DNA of 50,587 nt from Caldilineaceae bacterium. Its GTDB lineage: Bacteria; Chloroflexota; Anaerolineae; Caldilineales; Caldilineaceae. The position numbers were made by a program, and so were the translations under genes. The notes under the pieces are model-generated. The model was not told where the DNA came from. It ran no database searches and saw only the letters and a program-made list of their open reading frames with translations. The stretch is from positions 134,738 through 185,324 of the forward strand of contig JAJDXQ010000006.1 of assembly GCA_022823185.1 (NCBI GenBank), given 5' to 3'. How positions within the stretch are numbered: the stretch's first letter is position 1; every line of letters begins with the position of its first letter. This document shows positions 8,538-16,932 of this stretch, in pieces.

Positions 8538-8567
8538 TCCTCGTTCCAACCTGATTCAAGACCGGCG

Positions 8568-9047
8568 CTACGGCAAGCCGTGCCAGTTCCCTCCTCTGAA
8601 CCAGCTCAGAAAGACATTTCGGTCCTCCTCATCGGCAATCGCGTCGCCCGCAACCCGAGCCCGGCTTCGGGCCTCGCTCGCCGCATTCAAATCCCCTCCC
8701 GCCGCGTACGCCCTCGCCAGCGCGTCAAACGCGAAAGCCCTGTCCCAATCTTCGATCGCTTCAGGGTGGGCTTCAACCAGTTCCAGGCAGCGCTGGGCGT
8801 GACGCAGCGCGGCTTCGCCCAACCCCGCCGCCGCATAAACGCTCGCAACCGCAAACTCCCCCCGCGCATGATTGGCCGCCGTACCCACCTGCATCCAGTG
8901 ATAGCAACTGGCGTGGACCGCATGAATGTACGGTTCGCACGACTCCGGCGTAATCAGTCCTGCATCCAGAGCGTCCATCGCGCTGTTGTTCAGATCGATG
9001 CCAAACCAGCGGTGGGCTCTGTCAACTTCAAACGGCGCTTCAGCCAT
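8568..9047 (-). CDS. TPR-like hypothetical protein
   Basis: A 159-residue protein of alanine-rich paired helices resembling tetratricopeptide repeats: YAAAGLGEAALRHAQRCLEL and FDALARAYAAGGDLNAASEA are TPR-like units. It probably mediates protein contacts; no catalytic motif is visible. The ATG at 9047 has a perfect AAGGAGG six bases upstream, so the longer open frame upstream is rejected. No signal peptide or membrane segment. It lies 148 bases downstream of a methyltransferase on the same strand. Confidence 0.75.
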   Translation of the reverse strand: MAEAPFEVDRAHRWFGIDLNNSAMDALDAGLITPESCEPYIHAVHASCYHWMQVGTAANHARGEFAVASVYAAAGLGEAALRHAQRCLELVEAHPEAIEDWDRAFAFDALARAYAAGGDLNAASEARSRARVAGDAIADEEDRNVFLSWFRGGNWHGLP

Positions 9048-9195
9048 CGTTCCTCCTTGCCCGCATGACGCCCGTTCTCGCCTGTCTTTCCGGCCGCACT
9101 TCCTATCCCGGAGGCAGCGGATACCTCTCGATGAGCGCGGATCCAATGAGGACGATGCCCCAGCCTTCTCGCCATCGCTCTCTTCGCAGCCGGGC

Positions 9196-9846
9196 TCAGA
9201 CCCTGCCCAGCAGGCAGGCGTAGTTCTGCGACGCCGTCGCCGCTTCAATCTCCTCTTCCCAAAGATGCAGACAGCGCCTGTCGGTGAAGCCCGCCTCCAG
9301 CAGCAGCTCCAGATGGCGGCCAATCGGGAATCGGCCCGCTTCAAACGGCAGCCTTGTCCCGTCCGGCTTGATAAAATCACCGTTGAGCAGAACGCCGCCC
9401 GCCGGCAGCGTCGCTGCGCAAGCCCGATAGACATGCAACGTTTGCGCCTCGCCCCCCAGATCGTGCAGCGCCCACGTAGACACGATCGCTGACGGCGTAC
9501 GCGCCAGGTCGCCGCCCCAGCTGTCGCCCAGCAGGTCAGCCTGCTGAAACTGGACCCGTTCGCCGAACCCGGCCAGGCGGGCAGCCGCCTGCGTCAGCAT
9601 CGGCTGCGAAAAGTCGACCCCTTCATACGTGATGCGCGGCATCCGTTCCAAAAGATACGCCGCCAGATAGGCAGGCCCAATTCCCAGTTCAACAACATGC
9701 CCGTCTGCGGGTACGGTCTCCTGCAGCTGCTGCCAGATCGTTTCGAACAGGTGCAGCCTCTCCGGCGTCGGCTCAAACCGCCTTGCCCAATCCTCAGCGT
9801 ATTCAACGTCGTGGAACGCATGCGTCGCCCCTACAACTTCGCTCAT
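9196..9846 (-). CDS. Class I SAM-dependent methyltransferase
   Basis: A 216-residue Rossmann-fold methyltransferase. Motif I is VVELGIGPAYLAAYL (glycine loop), followed by the acidic GVDFSQPML, then FQQADLLGD, and the post-motif STWALHDLGGEAQ. The arrangement is that of small-molecule methyltransferases of the Methyltransf_25/11 type. The ATG at 9846 has GGAAG just upstream; a start at 9885 would add a poorly conserved leader. Neighbouring genes do not indicate a substrate. Confidence 0.85.
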   Translation of the reverse strand: MSEVVGATHAFHDVEYAEDWARRFEPTPERLHLFETIWQQLQETVPADGHVVELGIGPAYLAAYLLERMPRITYEGVDFSQPMLTQAAARLAGFGERVQFQQADLLGDSWGGDLARTPSAIVSTWALHDLGGEAQTLHVYRACAATLPAGGVLLNGDFIKPDGTRLPFEAGRFPIGRHLELLLEAGFTDRRCLHLWEEEIEAATASQNYACLLGRV

Positions 9847-9999
9847 CGTACTTCCTTTCCGACTGTAATGCTCGCGAATAACCACCGTCCACCGCGAAAT
9901 CCCTCCGCGGCGAATCCCTGAACCTTCCTCAAATGATCACACATATCACAGTGCAAACCAATTCCGCGCCCCCCAAATCCCCGTCCCCCCCAATAGCGA

Positions 10000-10026
10000 G
10001 GAGCCGGGCGTCATCGACCCGGCTCC
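10000..10026 (-). terminator. Terminator-like hairpin downstream of htrA
   Basis: A perfect nine-base-pair stem (GGAGCCGGG with CCCGGCTCC) around a nine-base loop lies 95 bases past the htrA stop, in the gap before the methyltransferase gene. There is no strong T-run. The remaining 275-base gap (9847-10121) shows no gene; a smaller TCCCCG/CGGGGA hairpin lies near 10080-10096. Confidence 0.5.
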
Positions 10027-10121
10027 CCAACAACTATATTGGAGGAAGTATCTGGCAATTGATTGGAGACGAGGCACGCGTCCCCGTCAGCGGGGAGACG
10101 TCCGGCGCCTCCGCGAAATCC

Positions 10122-11516
10122 TCAGTCCACTTCCAGGCTCAGCACCTCTCCGCTCGACGCGTCAATCAGGACTGTCGCCGTATTCTCCTCTCCCTCTAAA
10201 GTGACGATCCATACTCTCAGCCCCCCGCGGACCCCACTCCGCGCCGAGCTTCTGCTGATCCGGCCGATCTCGTCCGCTACCTCGTCGACCGCGATTCCGA
10301 TCGCCTCCCCGCTGCTGATCACCTGCGGAGAAGCCTCGCCGCTCGCCTCCACGGCTGGCCGCGTAGCCAGTTCCACCTCAAACGTCCGGTTTCTCCGCCC
10401 GCGCAGAACCTCAATCTCCACCGCTTCGCCCGGCGACTTCTGCATCACCAGGTAGCTGATCACGTCCTCAAAATTCCGGACCTCGACCTCGTCTATCCGC
10501 ACAATGATGTCGCCGTTCCGCAGACCCGCCTCCGCGGAAGGACCCCCCCGCATCACTTGGCCGACAAGAACGCCAAGTACATTCGGGTCCAGGTCAGCTT
10601 CCCGCGCCACCGGCGCCGAAATCGTCCTTCCGGAGATTCCCAGGAACGGATAGGTAAACGCGCCGTCTTCGATCAGGGCCGGTATCACCCGCTCGGCCAC
10701 CATAATCGGAATCGCGAAACCCACGCCCGAATTGACGCCGCGGCCGCTCAAAGAGCGCTCATCCGTCCGAATCGCGAAGTTGATCCCGACAACCTCTCCC
10801 TTCAGGTTCAGCAACGGCCCGCCTGAATTGCCAGGATTAATCGCCGCATCGGTCTGAATCACCTCCGGCAGCGAATAACGCCCAGCGAGACCCGGATCCC
10901 CTACCGGCAGGCTTCGGCCCAACGCGCTCACAATCCCCAGTGTCATCGAGTTCTCCAGTCCGAATGGACTGCCCAATGCAATCGTATAGTGGCCCACCTT
11001 CGGCAGCCCCTGCGCTCGCGCCAGCGGGCGCAGGCTCATGCCCTCCGGCGCCTCCACCTTCAGCACCGCCAAATCCGACTGGGAATCCTGCGCAACCAGT
11101 TCGGCCTCCGCCCACGTGCCATTGTAGAAGCTGATAAAGATATCGGCTGCGCTTTCAACAACATGGCTGTTCGTGACGATATGCCCCTCTTCATCCCAGA
11201 CCCAGCCGCTGCCCTGCCCCCACATGCCCTCCTCCGGGGCCAGCGTGCGCGAACCGGATCGCCGCACCTGAATACTCACAACCGACTGCGTTGCCGCGTC
11301 ATACAGGCCGGACAGCAACGCCTGATCGGGTAGAGCGGTTCCCTCATCCTGCGTAATGTATGTGTACGCCTGCGGCCGGTATTCCGGCGTGGTCGCCTCT
11401 ACTGTGGCCGGCTCAATCTCTATCCTGCCAATCCCGGCCAACCCGATTACGAATGTTATCGCTAGAATGCCCACCACAACGACAAAGGTTCGCAGACGAA
11501 TCGTCCTTGGTAGCAC
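10122..11516 (-). CDS. Membrane-anchored HtrA/DegP-like serine protease with PDZ domain
   Basis: A 464-residue trypsin-like protease of the HtrA family for extracytoplasmic protein quality control. One hydrophobic segment at residues 11-28 anchors it in the membrane. The catalytic triad is visible: His118 in TNSHVV, Asp148 in SDLAVL and Ser231 in GNSGGP. A PDZ domain spans about 290-385 (FLGISG...PSAEAGLRNGDIIVRIDEVEV). A C-terminal segment of about 80 residues resembles a PepSY fold (WIVTLEG...VLIDASSGEVL), which is unusual for HtrA. The GTG at 11516 has AAGGA nine bases upstream; a TTG at 11555 is the alternative. It lies downstream of an OmpR-type two-component system, and paired 11-bp repeats upstream suggest control by it. 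Confidence 0.92.
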   Translation of the reverse strand: MLPRTIRLRTFVVVVGILAITFVIGLAGIGRIEIEPATVEATTPEYRPQAYTYITQDEGTALPDQALLSGLYDAATQSVVSIQVRRSGSRTLAPEEGMWGQGSGWVWDEEGHIVTNSHVVESAADIFISFYNGTWAEAELVAQDSQSDLAVLKVEAPEGMSLRPLARAQGLPKVGHYTIALGSPFGLENSMTLGIVSALGRSLPVGDPGLAGRYSLPEVIQTDAAINPGNSGGPLLNLKGEVVGINFAIRTDERSLSGRGVNSGVGFAIPIMVAERVIPALIEDGAFTYPFLGISGRTISAPVAREADLDPNVLGVLVGQVMRGGPSAEAGLRNGDIIVRIDEVEVRNFEDVISYLVMQKSPGEAVEIEVLRGRRNRTFEVELATRPAVEASGEASPQVISSGEAIGIAVDEVADEIGRISRSSARSGVRGGLRVWIVTLEGEENTATVLIDASSGEVLSLEVD

Positions 11517-11598
11517 TTTTCTTTTTCCTTGATCTACAATCCATCTCCTCCCCAAGCAAAGGGAGGGAGGGTCCGTAACGAATACTTCGACATCTCAC

Positions 11599-11663
11599 AG
11601 TATAGCGATTTCCGGCCCTCTCGTCCTTATCAGAATCCTATGGCAACTTTAAGGCAACCTTAA
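11599..11663 (-). promoter_or_regulatory. Putative htrA promoter with 11-bp direct repeats
   Basis: Read on the minus strand, TTAAGGTTGCC and TTAAAGTTGCC lie head to tail at 11663-11642, with 10 of 11 bases shared. The 11-base period is that of OmpR/PhoB-family response-regulator sites. A good -10 box, TATACT, lies at 11604-11599, and no good -35 box is found at the normal distance, as expected of an activated promoter. The site is 66 bases past the histidine-kinase stop and upstream of htrA. Confidence 0.55.
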
Positions 11664-11728
11664 CACGCGCGCTTGCCTCCCGGTCGAGCCCATCTCCTGC
11701 CCTCCGCGACCCCGGCAGCCGCCTCGCC

Positions 11729-13147
11729 CTACTCTGCCTTGCGGGGAATCTCCCGCCGCAGAGTCAGAACCAGCTGCGCTCCTCTGCCCTCAGCGCGATG
11801 TTGAGCAGTCAGCGTGCCGCCCTGCGCCTCCGCCAGCCGACGCGAAAGCGCCAATCCAATGCCCATCCCTTCCCGCACCCGCTCCTGGCGCGGCGAACGG
11901 TAGAGAAAGTCAAAAATCCGCTCCCGCTCCGATGGGTCGATGCCCGGCCCGCTGTCCTCAATCGTCAGCGCGACCCGGTCCTCCTCCGAGCCAACCGCGA
12001 TGCGAATCTGTCCACCGTTCGGCGTATATTTGATCGCGTTGTCCAGCAGGTTGCCTATGATCTGGCTGATGCGCATCGGATCGGCCGCCGCCAAAACCGC
12101 CTCCCGCTCAAATTGTGTGGTGAGCGCGATCCCTTTCTCCTGAACGCGCGCATCATACCGGCGGCACTCTTCCAAAACCAGCGACCCCACATCGGTGGGC
12201 ACGATATCAAGCGCCAGGTCCTGAATGTCGTTCCTTGCCAGCAACGCCAGATCATCCAGAAGGCGGCGCAGCTGATCGACCTGGTCGTCTATGCCCGACG
12301 ACAGCTCAACCACCATCTCAGTATCCTGACCGTTCTGGTTAAGAACCTGCGCGGCCGCCTTAATCGCTCCTAATGGGCGCCCCAGCTCATGTACGACCGC
12401 GCTCAACAGCCTCCTCCTTCCCTGCTCCAGCTCATACAGCCGCTCCGACATCTCGTTGAATGTGCGGGCAAGCGTGCGCACTTCCGTCGGCCCATCCTCC
12501 TCGACCAGGCCCGGCGGCGCATCAAAATTGACCGCGCGGCTGGCCCGCGTCAATCTCTCCAACGGCTTGTTGAGCGACCGGCTCAGAACGAAGCTGAGCG
12601 CGATCGACACCAGCAACCCCGCGCTGACAGCCCCCCACACCGTCCATCTCAAGACCCTTAAACGATTATTCACCTGCGTCAGCTGCTGTGAGAGATGGAC
12701 CGCCCCCACGATCTCCTGATCCGCATTGCGTACCGGAACGGCCACGTCCGCGTTGCCCAAACTCACCTGCCGGGCAATCTCCCCGGCCAGCGCCTTCTGC
12801 AAAAGCTCCGGATCAGGTTGCCGGATAGGCACCTCCGTCGATGCTGTCGCCAGCCCCCGCCTCACGACGACCTTCCCATTCCGGTCCACAACATAAAACA
12901 GAGTGGGTATCCGAAACTGCAAACGGGCGAAAAGCGCCCCTGCCTGCTCCGGGTCCTCCTGCGCCGCCAGCTCAGCCTGATACAACCGCGAAATCAGCTC
13001 CCCCTGCCCGGCCAGCTCCGCAGTCGCTTCATCCAGCACAAAGCGCGCCTCGATCAAATAGAAAAGCAGAAAGCTCAACAACGGAACGATCACCAGCAGA
13101 GGCAGAAGGTGGCTGATCGTCAAACGGCTTTGCAGGTTACGCCACAT
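11729..13147 (-). CDS. Sensor histidine kinase (HAMP-HisKA-HATPase)
   Basis: A 472-residue membrane kinase. Transmembrane segments lie at about 12-34 and 166-189, enclosing an extracellular sensing domain of about 130 residues. A HAMP linker follows (SLNKPLERLTRA). The H-box is VVHELGRPLG with His253; the N-box IIGNLLDNAIKYTPNGG, the G1 box EDSGPGID and the G2 region GMGIGLALSRRL follow. The H-box has Leu-Gly-Arg where many HisKA proteins have Leu-Arg-Thr/Asn. The ATG lies inside the end of the response-regulator gene (11-base overlap), which suggests translational coupling. The signal is unknown; with htrA next door, envelope stress is a reasonable guess. Confidence 0.93.
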   Translation of the reverse strand: MWRNLQSRLTISHLLPLLVIVPLLSFLLFYLIEARFVLDEATAELAGQGELISRLYQAELAAQEDPEQAGALFARLQFRIPTLFYVVDRNGKVVVRRGLATASTEVPIRQPDPELLQKALAGEIARQVSLGNADVAVPVRNADQEIVGAVHLSQQLTQVNNRLRVLRWTVWGAVSAGLLVSIALSFVLSRSLNKPLERLTRASRAVNFDAPPGLVEEDGPTEVRTLARTFNEMSERLYELEQGRRRLLSAVVHELGRPLGAIKAAAQVLNQNGQDTEMVVELSSGIDDQVDQLRRLLDDLALLARNDIQDLALDIVPTDVGSLVLEECRRYDARVQEKGIALTTQFEREAVLAAADPMRISQIIGNLLDNAIKYTPNGGQIRIAVGSEEDRVALTIEDSGPGIDPSERERIFDFLYRSPRQERVREGMGIGLALSRRLAEAQGGTLTAQHRAEGRGAQLVLTLRREIPRKAE

Positions 13148-13856
13148 CAGTCCCGTCCTCTCCGTCAGGCGTCAACCGGTACCCTATCCCCCGTACCGTG
13201 TGTAGACGGCGGGGACGGGCAGCGTCCTCCTCGATCTTCGTGCGCAACCAGCGCACATGGACATACACCGTCTGCGTTTCGCCGACCCATTCAGTTCCCC
13301 ATACATTCTTCAATATGTCCGAAATCGGGACCGCCTCCCCCGCCCGGCTGGCCAAATAGGCGAGCAGCTCAAACTCCCTCGGCGTGAGCCCTACACTGCG
13401 TCCCCCAATAGTGACCCGATGCGCAGAACGGTCCAACGCCAAGTCGCCTACATAAAGATTCGACGCCTCCGCCTCGGTTCTGTCCTGCCCACTCGCCTCC
13501 GCGCGCCGCAACACGGCCTTTACCCTGGCCAGCAACACGTCAATATCGAACGGCTTTGTCACGTAGTCGTCAGCACCCAACTCCAGGCCCACGATCTCGT
13601 CTAATTCCCGCCGCCTGGCCGTGACAAAGATGACCGGCGCGTCCAACGACTGCTGCAGCGCCCGCAAGGTCTCCAACCCGTCCATCCCCGGCAACCCAAT
13701 ATCCAGTAGCACCAGTTGTGGGCGCAGTTCGCGCGCCTTGGCCAGCGCCTCCTCGCCGCTCCCCGCCGTCCCTGTAGCGTAGCCTGCCGCCTGCAATCCG
13801 ATCGACACGCTGCGCCGCATCAACCGATCGTCGTCCACCACCAATATCATCGTCAC
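13137..13856 (-). CDS. OmpR/PhoB-type response regulator
   Basis: A 239-residue DNA-binding response regulator. The receiver domain has the acidic pocket VVDDD (8-10), the phospho-acceptor Asp52 in LLDIGLPGMDG, and the conserved Lys in VTKPFD near 102. The winged-helix Trans_reg_C domain covers about 140-230 (LTPREFELLAYLASR, then WGTEWVGETQTVYVHVRWLRTK). It starts at GTG 13856 after GAGG, or at ATG 13850. It is first in the operon and overlaps the kinase gene by 11 bases. The paired repeats upstream of htrA are its most likely target in this window. Confidence 0.93.
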   Translation of the reverse strand: MTMILVVDDDRLMRRSVSIGLQAAGYATGTAGSGEEALAKARELRPQLVLLDIGLPGMDGLETLRALQQSLDAPVIFVTARRRELDEIVGLELGADDYVTKPFDIDVLLARVKAVLRRAEASGQDRTEAEASNLYVGDLALDRSAHRVTIGGRSVGLTPREFELLAYLASRAGEAVPISDILKNVWGTEWVGETQTVYVHVRWLRTKIEEDAARPRRLHTVRGIGYRLTPDGEDGTDVA

Positions 13857-14170
13857 TGTGGACCTCGAAAAGCCATTTCAGTCAACAAGAAATCGAAGAA
13901 AACGGGTAACAGCGTAGCCGCGATCCATCCACACCCTGCCATGTCCCCTTCAAAAGGTCCTCTCGCCGCTATCCACCGTCTACTGCAGTTGCGGTCCTCC
14001 CCCAACCCCCGCCCGTCAACCTCTCTGCCTTGCCCTGTGTCGGCGGCCCCTCCGCGCCCCGCCCTTCTCGCGCCCCGCCGCACGCCAATGCCGTCAAACG
14101 CCGCCAGCCGCCAAGTCCCCTGATCAACGGGGCGGGGCAGTGCCAGGACCAGGTGGCCTTGCGCAGATCC

Positions 14171-14212
14171 CCGGCGGCAAACACCCGCCGCCGGGCCGGG
14201 GGACACCCCCGG
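14171..14212 (-). terminator. Two adjacent GC-rich hairpins
   Basis: CCGGCGGC/GCCGCCGG at 14171-14178 and 14187-14194 is followed at once by CCGGGGG/CCCCCGG at 14196-14202 and 14206-14212. They lie in the 414-base gap between the DUF2231 gene and the response-regulator gene and could end the DUF2231 transcript. There is no T-run. No gene is supported elsewhere in the gap. Confidence 0.4.
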
Positions 14213-14270
14213 ACCCCCATCGCCTCATCCCCGCTTACCCCGCTACCGACTGACCGCTGCAGTTCCCACG

Positions 14271-14747
14271 TCACTTTACGCCAACGCCGAACCCGTAGAC
14301 CAGTTGCCCGCCCAGCCAGCCGCTGAGAATCACCAGTCCGATTCCCGCCGCAAGCTGTACCGTCAACCGCCATTTGCCCCCGCGGCCAGCCAGAAGGTCC
14401 GTCGCCCAGGCTCCGCCCTCCCTGTCTGCCCCCTTCCGCCGCGTCCATTCCAGCCAGCCGCGGTAGATCAGGTCGCCATACAGGACCGCCAGCGCCAGGC
14501 CGCTGCCCGTATGCCAGTTGAGAAGGGGTCGGTAGGGAGCATCCGGCGGCAGAGACCCCTGCGACACGATGCCGCTCACGATGGCCGCCAGCAGCGTCAC
14601 CCATCCTGGCAAGAGCAGCCCCCACCCTATGATACGCAGTTCCATCCGCGGCCAGCGGTGCAAAGCCCCCAGCAGCGCAAGACTGCTGCAGATAAGCAAA
14701 GCAATCGGAAAATGGACCACCGCGGCATGAACGAAAGAAAGTTTCAT
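14271..14747 (-). CDS. DUF2231 membrane protein
   Basis: A 158-residue protein with four predicted membrane segments at about 5-27, 38-62, 80-96 and 128-150. It carries the DUF2231 pattern: an early HAAVVHFPIALL, a middle NWHTGSGLALAVLYG, and a closing GWLGGQLVYGFGVGV. The conserved histidines are suggestive of heme or metal binding, but the family's function is not established. It is divergent from msrP, which begins 368 bases away, and may share a redox-related role with it; that is inference. Confidence 0.82.
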   Translation of the reverse strand: MKLSFVHAAVVHFPIALLICSSLALLGALHRWPRMELRIIGWGLLLPGWVTLLAAIVSGIVSQGSLPPDAPYRPLLNWHTGSGLALAVLYGDLIYRGWLEWTRRKGADREGGAWATDLLAGRGGKWRLTVQLAAGIGLVILSGWLGGQLVYGFGVGVK

Positions 14748-15114
14748 TTACGTCTAAGCAATGGCGTACCGCCGTCTGAAATGCAACCGGCTTCCCAGTT
14801 CTTCCCCATCCGCCTGGCCGAATTGACGTGCCGCACGTAAGCCATCCCGATCCTCATGCAAAGCATACCAGACACCCCGACATTCTATTGGTACGCTACT
14901 TCTCAATTCGCCCCTCTCGATCCGCTTCGTCGGCACAGTTTAGCCCCTTATCGCAGGAGGGCAGATCTCAAATCATTTTTCGATTATCTATAACGATCTG
15001 ATAAGATTCTTGGCAATAGTTCCATAATAACTGGGGTCTATACTGGACGGTGTAACTGGATATGGACAACAGGAACCACCCCACAATGTCTGGGCAAGGC
15101 GAAAGGACGAAAAA
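14748..15114. other. Divergent intergenic region, DUF2231 / msrP
   Basis: This 367-base region separates the divergent DUF2231 and msrP genes and should carry both promoters. The segment 14965-15060 is AT-rich compared with its surroundings. No -35/-10 pair with good spacing stands out. A 60-codon minus-strand frame (14754-14936) begins with GTG, lacks a ribosome-binding site and was not accepted. Confidence 0.4.
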
Positions 15115-16095
15115 ATGGCACGCATACAGATTCCCAAAATCCCCTGGCAGGAAATAACCCCTGAAGAGGTCTTCCTAAACCGCCGCAAATTCATGAAAGG
15201 CGCCGGACTGGCCCTGGGCGCGACTGCGCTCGCTGCCTGTTCCATGCCTGAAATGGAGGAGGTAGCCAGCGAGGGCAATTCAGAGAGCGCCCCGTCCGAG
15301 GCAGACCAGACCGTTCTCGGCGACACCGACGAACTTGGCGACCCGCTCAACACGTTTGAGCAGATTACCAACTACAACAACTACTATGAGTTCTCCACCG
15401 ACAAGCAGGCCGTGGCGCGCCTGGCCGAAGGCTACCCCACCTCCCCTTGGACCGTTGAGATAGGTGGCCTCGTCAATAATCCCGGTACCTACGATGTCGA
15501 CGACCTGAAGCAGATGTTCGACATCGAAGAACGCATCTACCGGCTGCGCTGCGTGGAAGCCTGGTCCATGGTGATCCCATGGATGGGTTTCCAGCTCTCC
15601 GACCTGCTTGAAGCCGTCGAGCCGACGTCGGATGCGCAGTATGTGCGCATGGAGACGATTCTCGACATGGAAGGAATGCCCGGCCAGAGGAGCAGCAGCT
15701 GGTACCAGTGGCCCTACGTCGAGGGCCTGCGCATTGATGAAGCCATGAATCCGCTTGCGATTCTCGCCACCGGCCTCTACGGCAAGGACCTCCTGCCCCA
15801 GAACGGCGCGCCCATCCGTCTCGTCGTCCCCTGGAAGTACGGCTTCAAGAGCGTCAAGTCGATCGTCAAAATCGACCTCGTCACCGAGCAGCCAACCTCT
15901 TTGTGGATGGCCGCCGCCGGCCACGAATACGGCTTCTATGCCAACGTCAACCCGGAAGTCAACCACCCCCGCTGGTCTCAGGCCACCGAACGCCGCATAG
16001 GCGAACGCGGCCGGCGTGAGACCCTTATGTTTAACGGCTATGAAGAACAGGTCGCCTACCTCTATGAGGGAATGGACCTGGTCGCAAACTACTAG
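15115..16095 (+). CDS. msrP: Protein-methionine-sulfoxide reductase catalytic subunit MsrP
   Basis: MsrP (YedY) is a molybdopterin enzyme that reduces oxidised methionines in exported proteins. The 326-residue protein has a Tat signal with Arg23-Arg24 (NRRKFMKG) and a hydrophobic stretch ending in LAAC at Cys42, which also reads as a lipobox. The molybdenum-ligand Cys is Cys146 in YRLRCVEAWSM. The later segments QNGAPIRLVVPWKYGFKSVKSI and ERRIGERGRRETLMFNGYEEQVA fit the sulfite-oxidase-like fold of the family. AAAGGA precedes the ATG by seven bases. Its electron donor MsrQ follows 83 bases downstream, past a hairpin. Confidence 0.94.
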   Translation: MARIQIPKIPWQEITPEEVFLNRRKFMKGAGLALGATALAACSMPEMEEVASEGNSESAPSEADQTVLGDTDELGDPLNTFEQITNYNNYYEFSTDKQAVARLAEGYPTSPWTVEIGGLVNNPGTYDVDDLKQMFDIEERIYRLRCVEAWSMVIPWMGFQLSDLLEAVEPTSDAQYVRMETILDMEGMPGQRSSSWYQWPYVEGLRIDEAMNPLAILATGLYGKDLLPQNGAPIRLVVPWKYGFKSVKSIVKIDLVTEQPTSLWMAAAGHEYGFYANVNPEVNHPRWSQATERRIGERGRRETLMFNGYEEQVAYLYEGMDLVANY

Positions 16096-16114
16096 CGATT
16101 CCGCGAGGACAGAG

Positions 16115-16150
16115 TGGCTGGCGGTCAGGCACTGTCCTGGCCGCCAGCCA
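16115..16150 (+). terminator. Strong hairpin between msrP and msrQ
   Basis: TGGCTGGCGG at 16115-16124 pairs perfectly with CCGCCAGCCA at 16141-16150, and AGG/CCT inside the loop can extend the stem. TTTGATCTTT follows about five bases later. It could act as a partial terminator or mRNA-end protector, lowering msrQ expression relative to msrP. Confidence 0.5.
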
Positions 16151-16178
16151 GTGGTGTTTGATCTTTACAAGGTGACGC

Positions 16179-16835
16179 ATGAATATCGATAAACTTCTGA
16201 GCAAAAAGCAGATTCTCTGGCTGACACATATCGGCGCTCTCATCCCCTTTGCGTGGCTGCTGTATCAGGACTATTCAAACGGACTGAGTGTCAATCCAAT
16301 CCAGGACTGGACCCTTCGCACCGGAAAGCCCGCGCTCGTCCTGCTCGTCCTGTCTCTCGCATGCACGCCCCTCAATATCATTCTCGGCTGGCGCAACATC
16401 ATCCCGGCACGCAAATGGTTGGGCCTCTATGCCTTCAGCTACGCCGCCGTCCACTTCTACGTCTTCATCGGCGTGGACTACGGCTATCAGTGGATATATA
16501 TCTGGCAGGATGTTGGCACAAAACCCTATGTCATCGTCGGGTTTAGCGCCCTGCTGATTCTGCTTCCTCTGGCTCTCACCTCGTCCAAAGCGTGGATGCG
16601 CCGTCTCGGCAAGTTGTGGAAGAAACTCCACCAGTGGGTCTATCTCGCCGGTGTCCTCGCCGTATTTCACTATGTCTGGGTCGTAAAGGCCGACTACCGT
16701 GAACCGGTTGCCTGGGGCGTTCTGCTCGGCCTCTTCCTGCTCGTGCGCATTCCCATCGTCCGCAAGCGCATCGCTCGATGGCGCTCCAGGCTCAGAGGCC
16801 CTGCCCAACCAAGGGCAAGACGATCGCCGGCCTGA
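16179..16835 (+). CDS. msrQ: Heme-binding membrane subunit MsrQ
   Basis: MsrQ (YedZ) is the membrane cytochrome that passes electrons to MsrP. The 218-residue protein has about six hydrophobic segments and belongs to the ferric-reductase-like transmembrane group. Candidate heme-ligand histidines are in SYAAVHFYVFIG, KLHQWVYLAG and AVFHYVWVVKADYR. AAGGTGACG precedes the ATG. The C-terminus is Arg-rich and cytoplasmic. It is co-directional with msrP and followed by a bidirectional terminator-like hairpin. Confidence 0.92.
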   Translation: MNIDKLLSKKQILWLTHIGALIPFAWLLYQDYSNGLSVNPIQDWTLRTGKPALVLLVLSLACTPLNIILGWRNIIPARKWLGLYAFSYAAVHFYVFIGVDYGYQWIYIWQDVGTKPYVIVGFSALLILLPLALTSSKAWMRRLGKLWKKLHQWVYLAGVLAVFHYVWVVKADYREPVAWGVLLGLFLLVRIPIVRKRIARWRSRLRGPAQPRARRSPA

Positions 16836-16888
16836 CCGGGCCATGAAGAGTGGCCGTCCTTGAACCCTCTTTCAAGCGACTCGAATCT

Positions 16889-16931
16889 GGGGGATGTTCC
16901 TCTTGGCCCCGCAACGGCCCGAACATCCCCC
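16889..16931. terminator. Bidirectional terminator-like hairpin
   Basis: GGGGGATGTTC at 16889-16899 pairs perfectly with GAACATCCCCC at 16921-16931, and the T-rich TTTACGTTTCTCTTT follows on the plus strand. It sits between the convergent msrQ and Cys-rich genes, two bases past the stop codon of the latter. It should end msrPQ transcription and perhaps that of the opposite strand. Confidence 0.65.
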
Positions 16932-16932
16932 T

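Noticed and set aside
13853..14206. 117-codon minus-strand frame in the gap before the response regulator
   Set aside because: Gly/Arg-rich with no motif; the region carries GC-rich hairpins and reads like a gap.
13969..14625. 218-codon minus-strand frame overlapping DUF2231
   Set aside because: Gly/Arg-rich, and the overlapping DUF2231 frame has four membrane helices and the family pattern.
14754..14936. 60-codon minus-strand frame just before the DUF2231 gene
   Set aside because: GTG start without a ribosome-binding site, no recognised motif and mixed third-position composition; not enough to call a gene.
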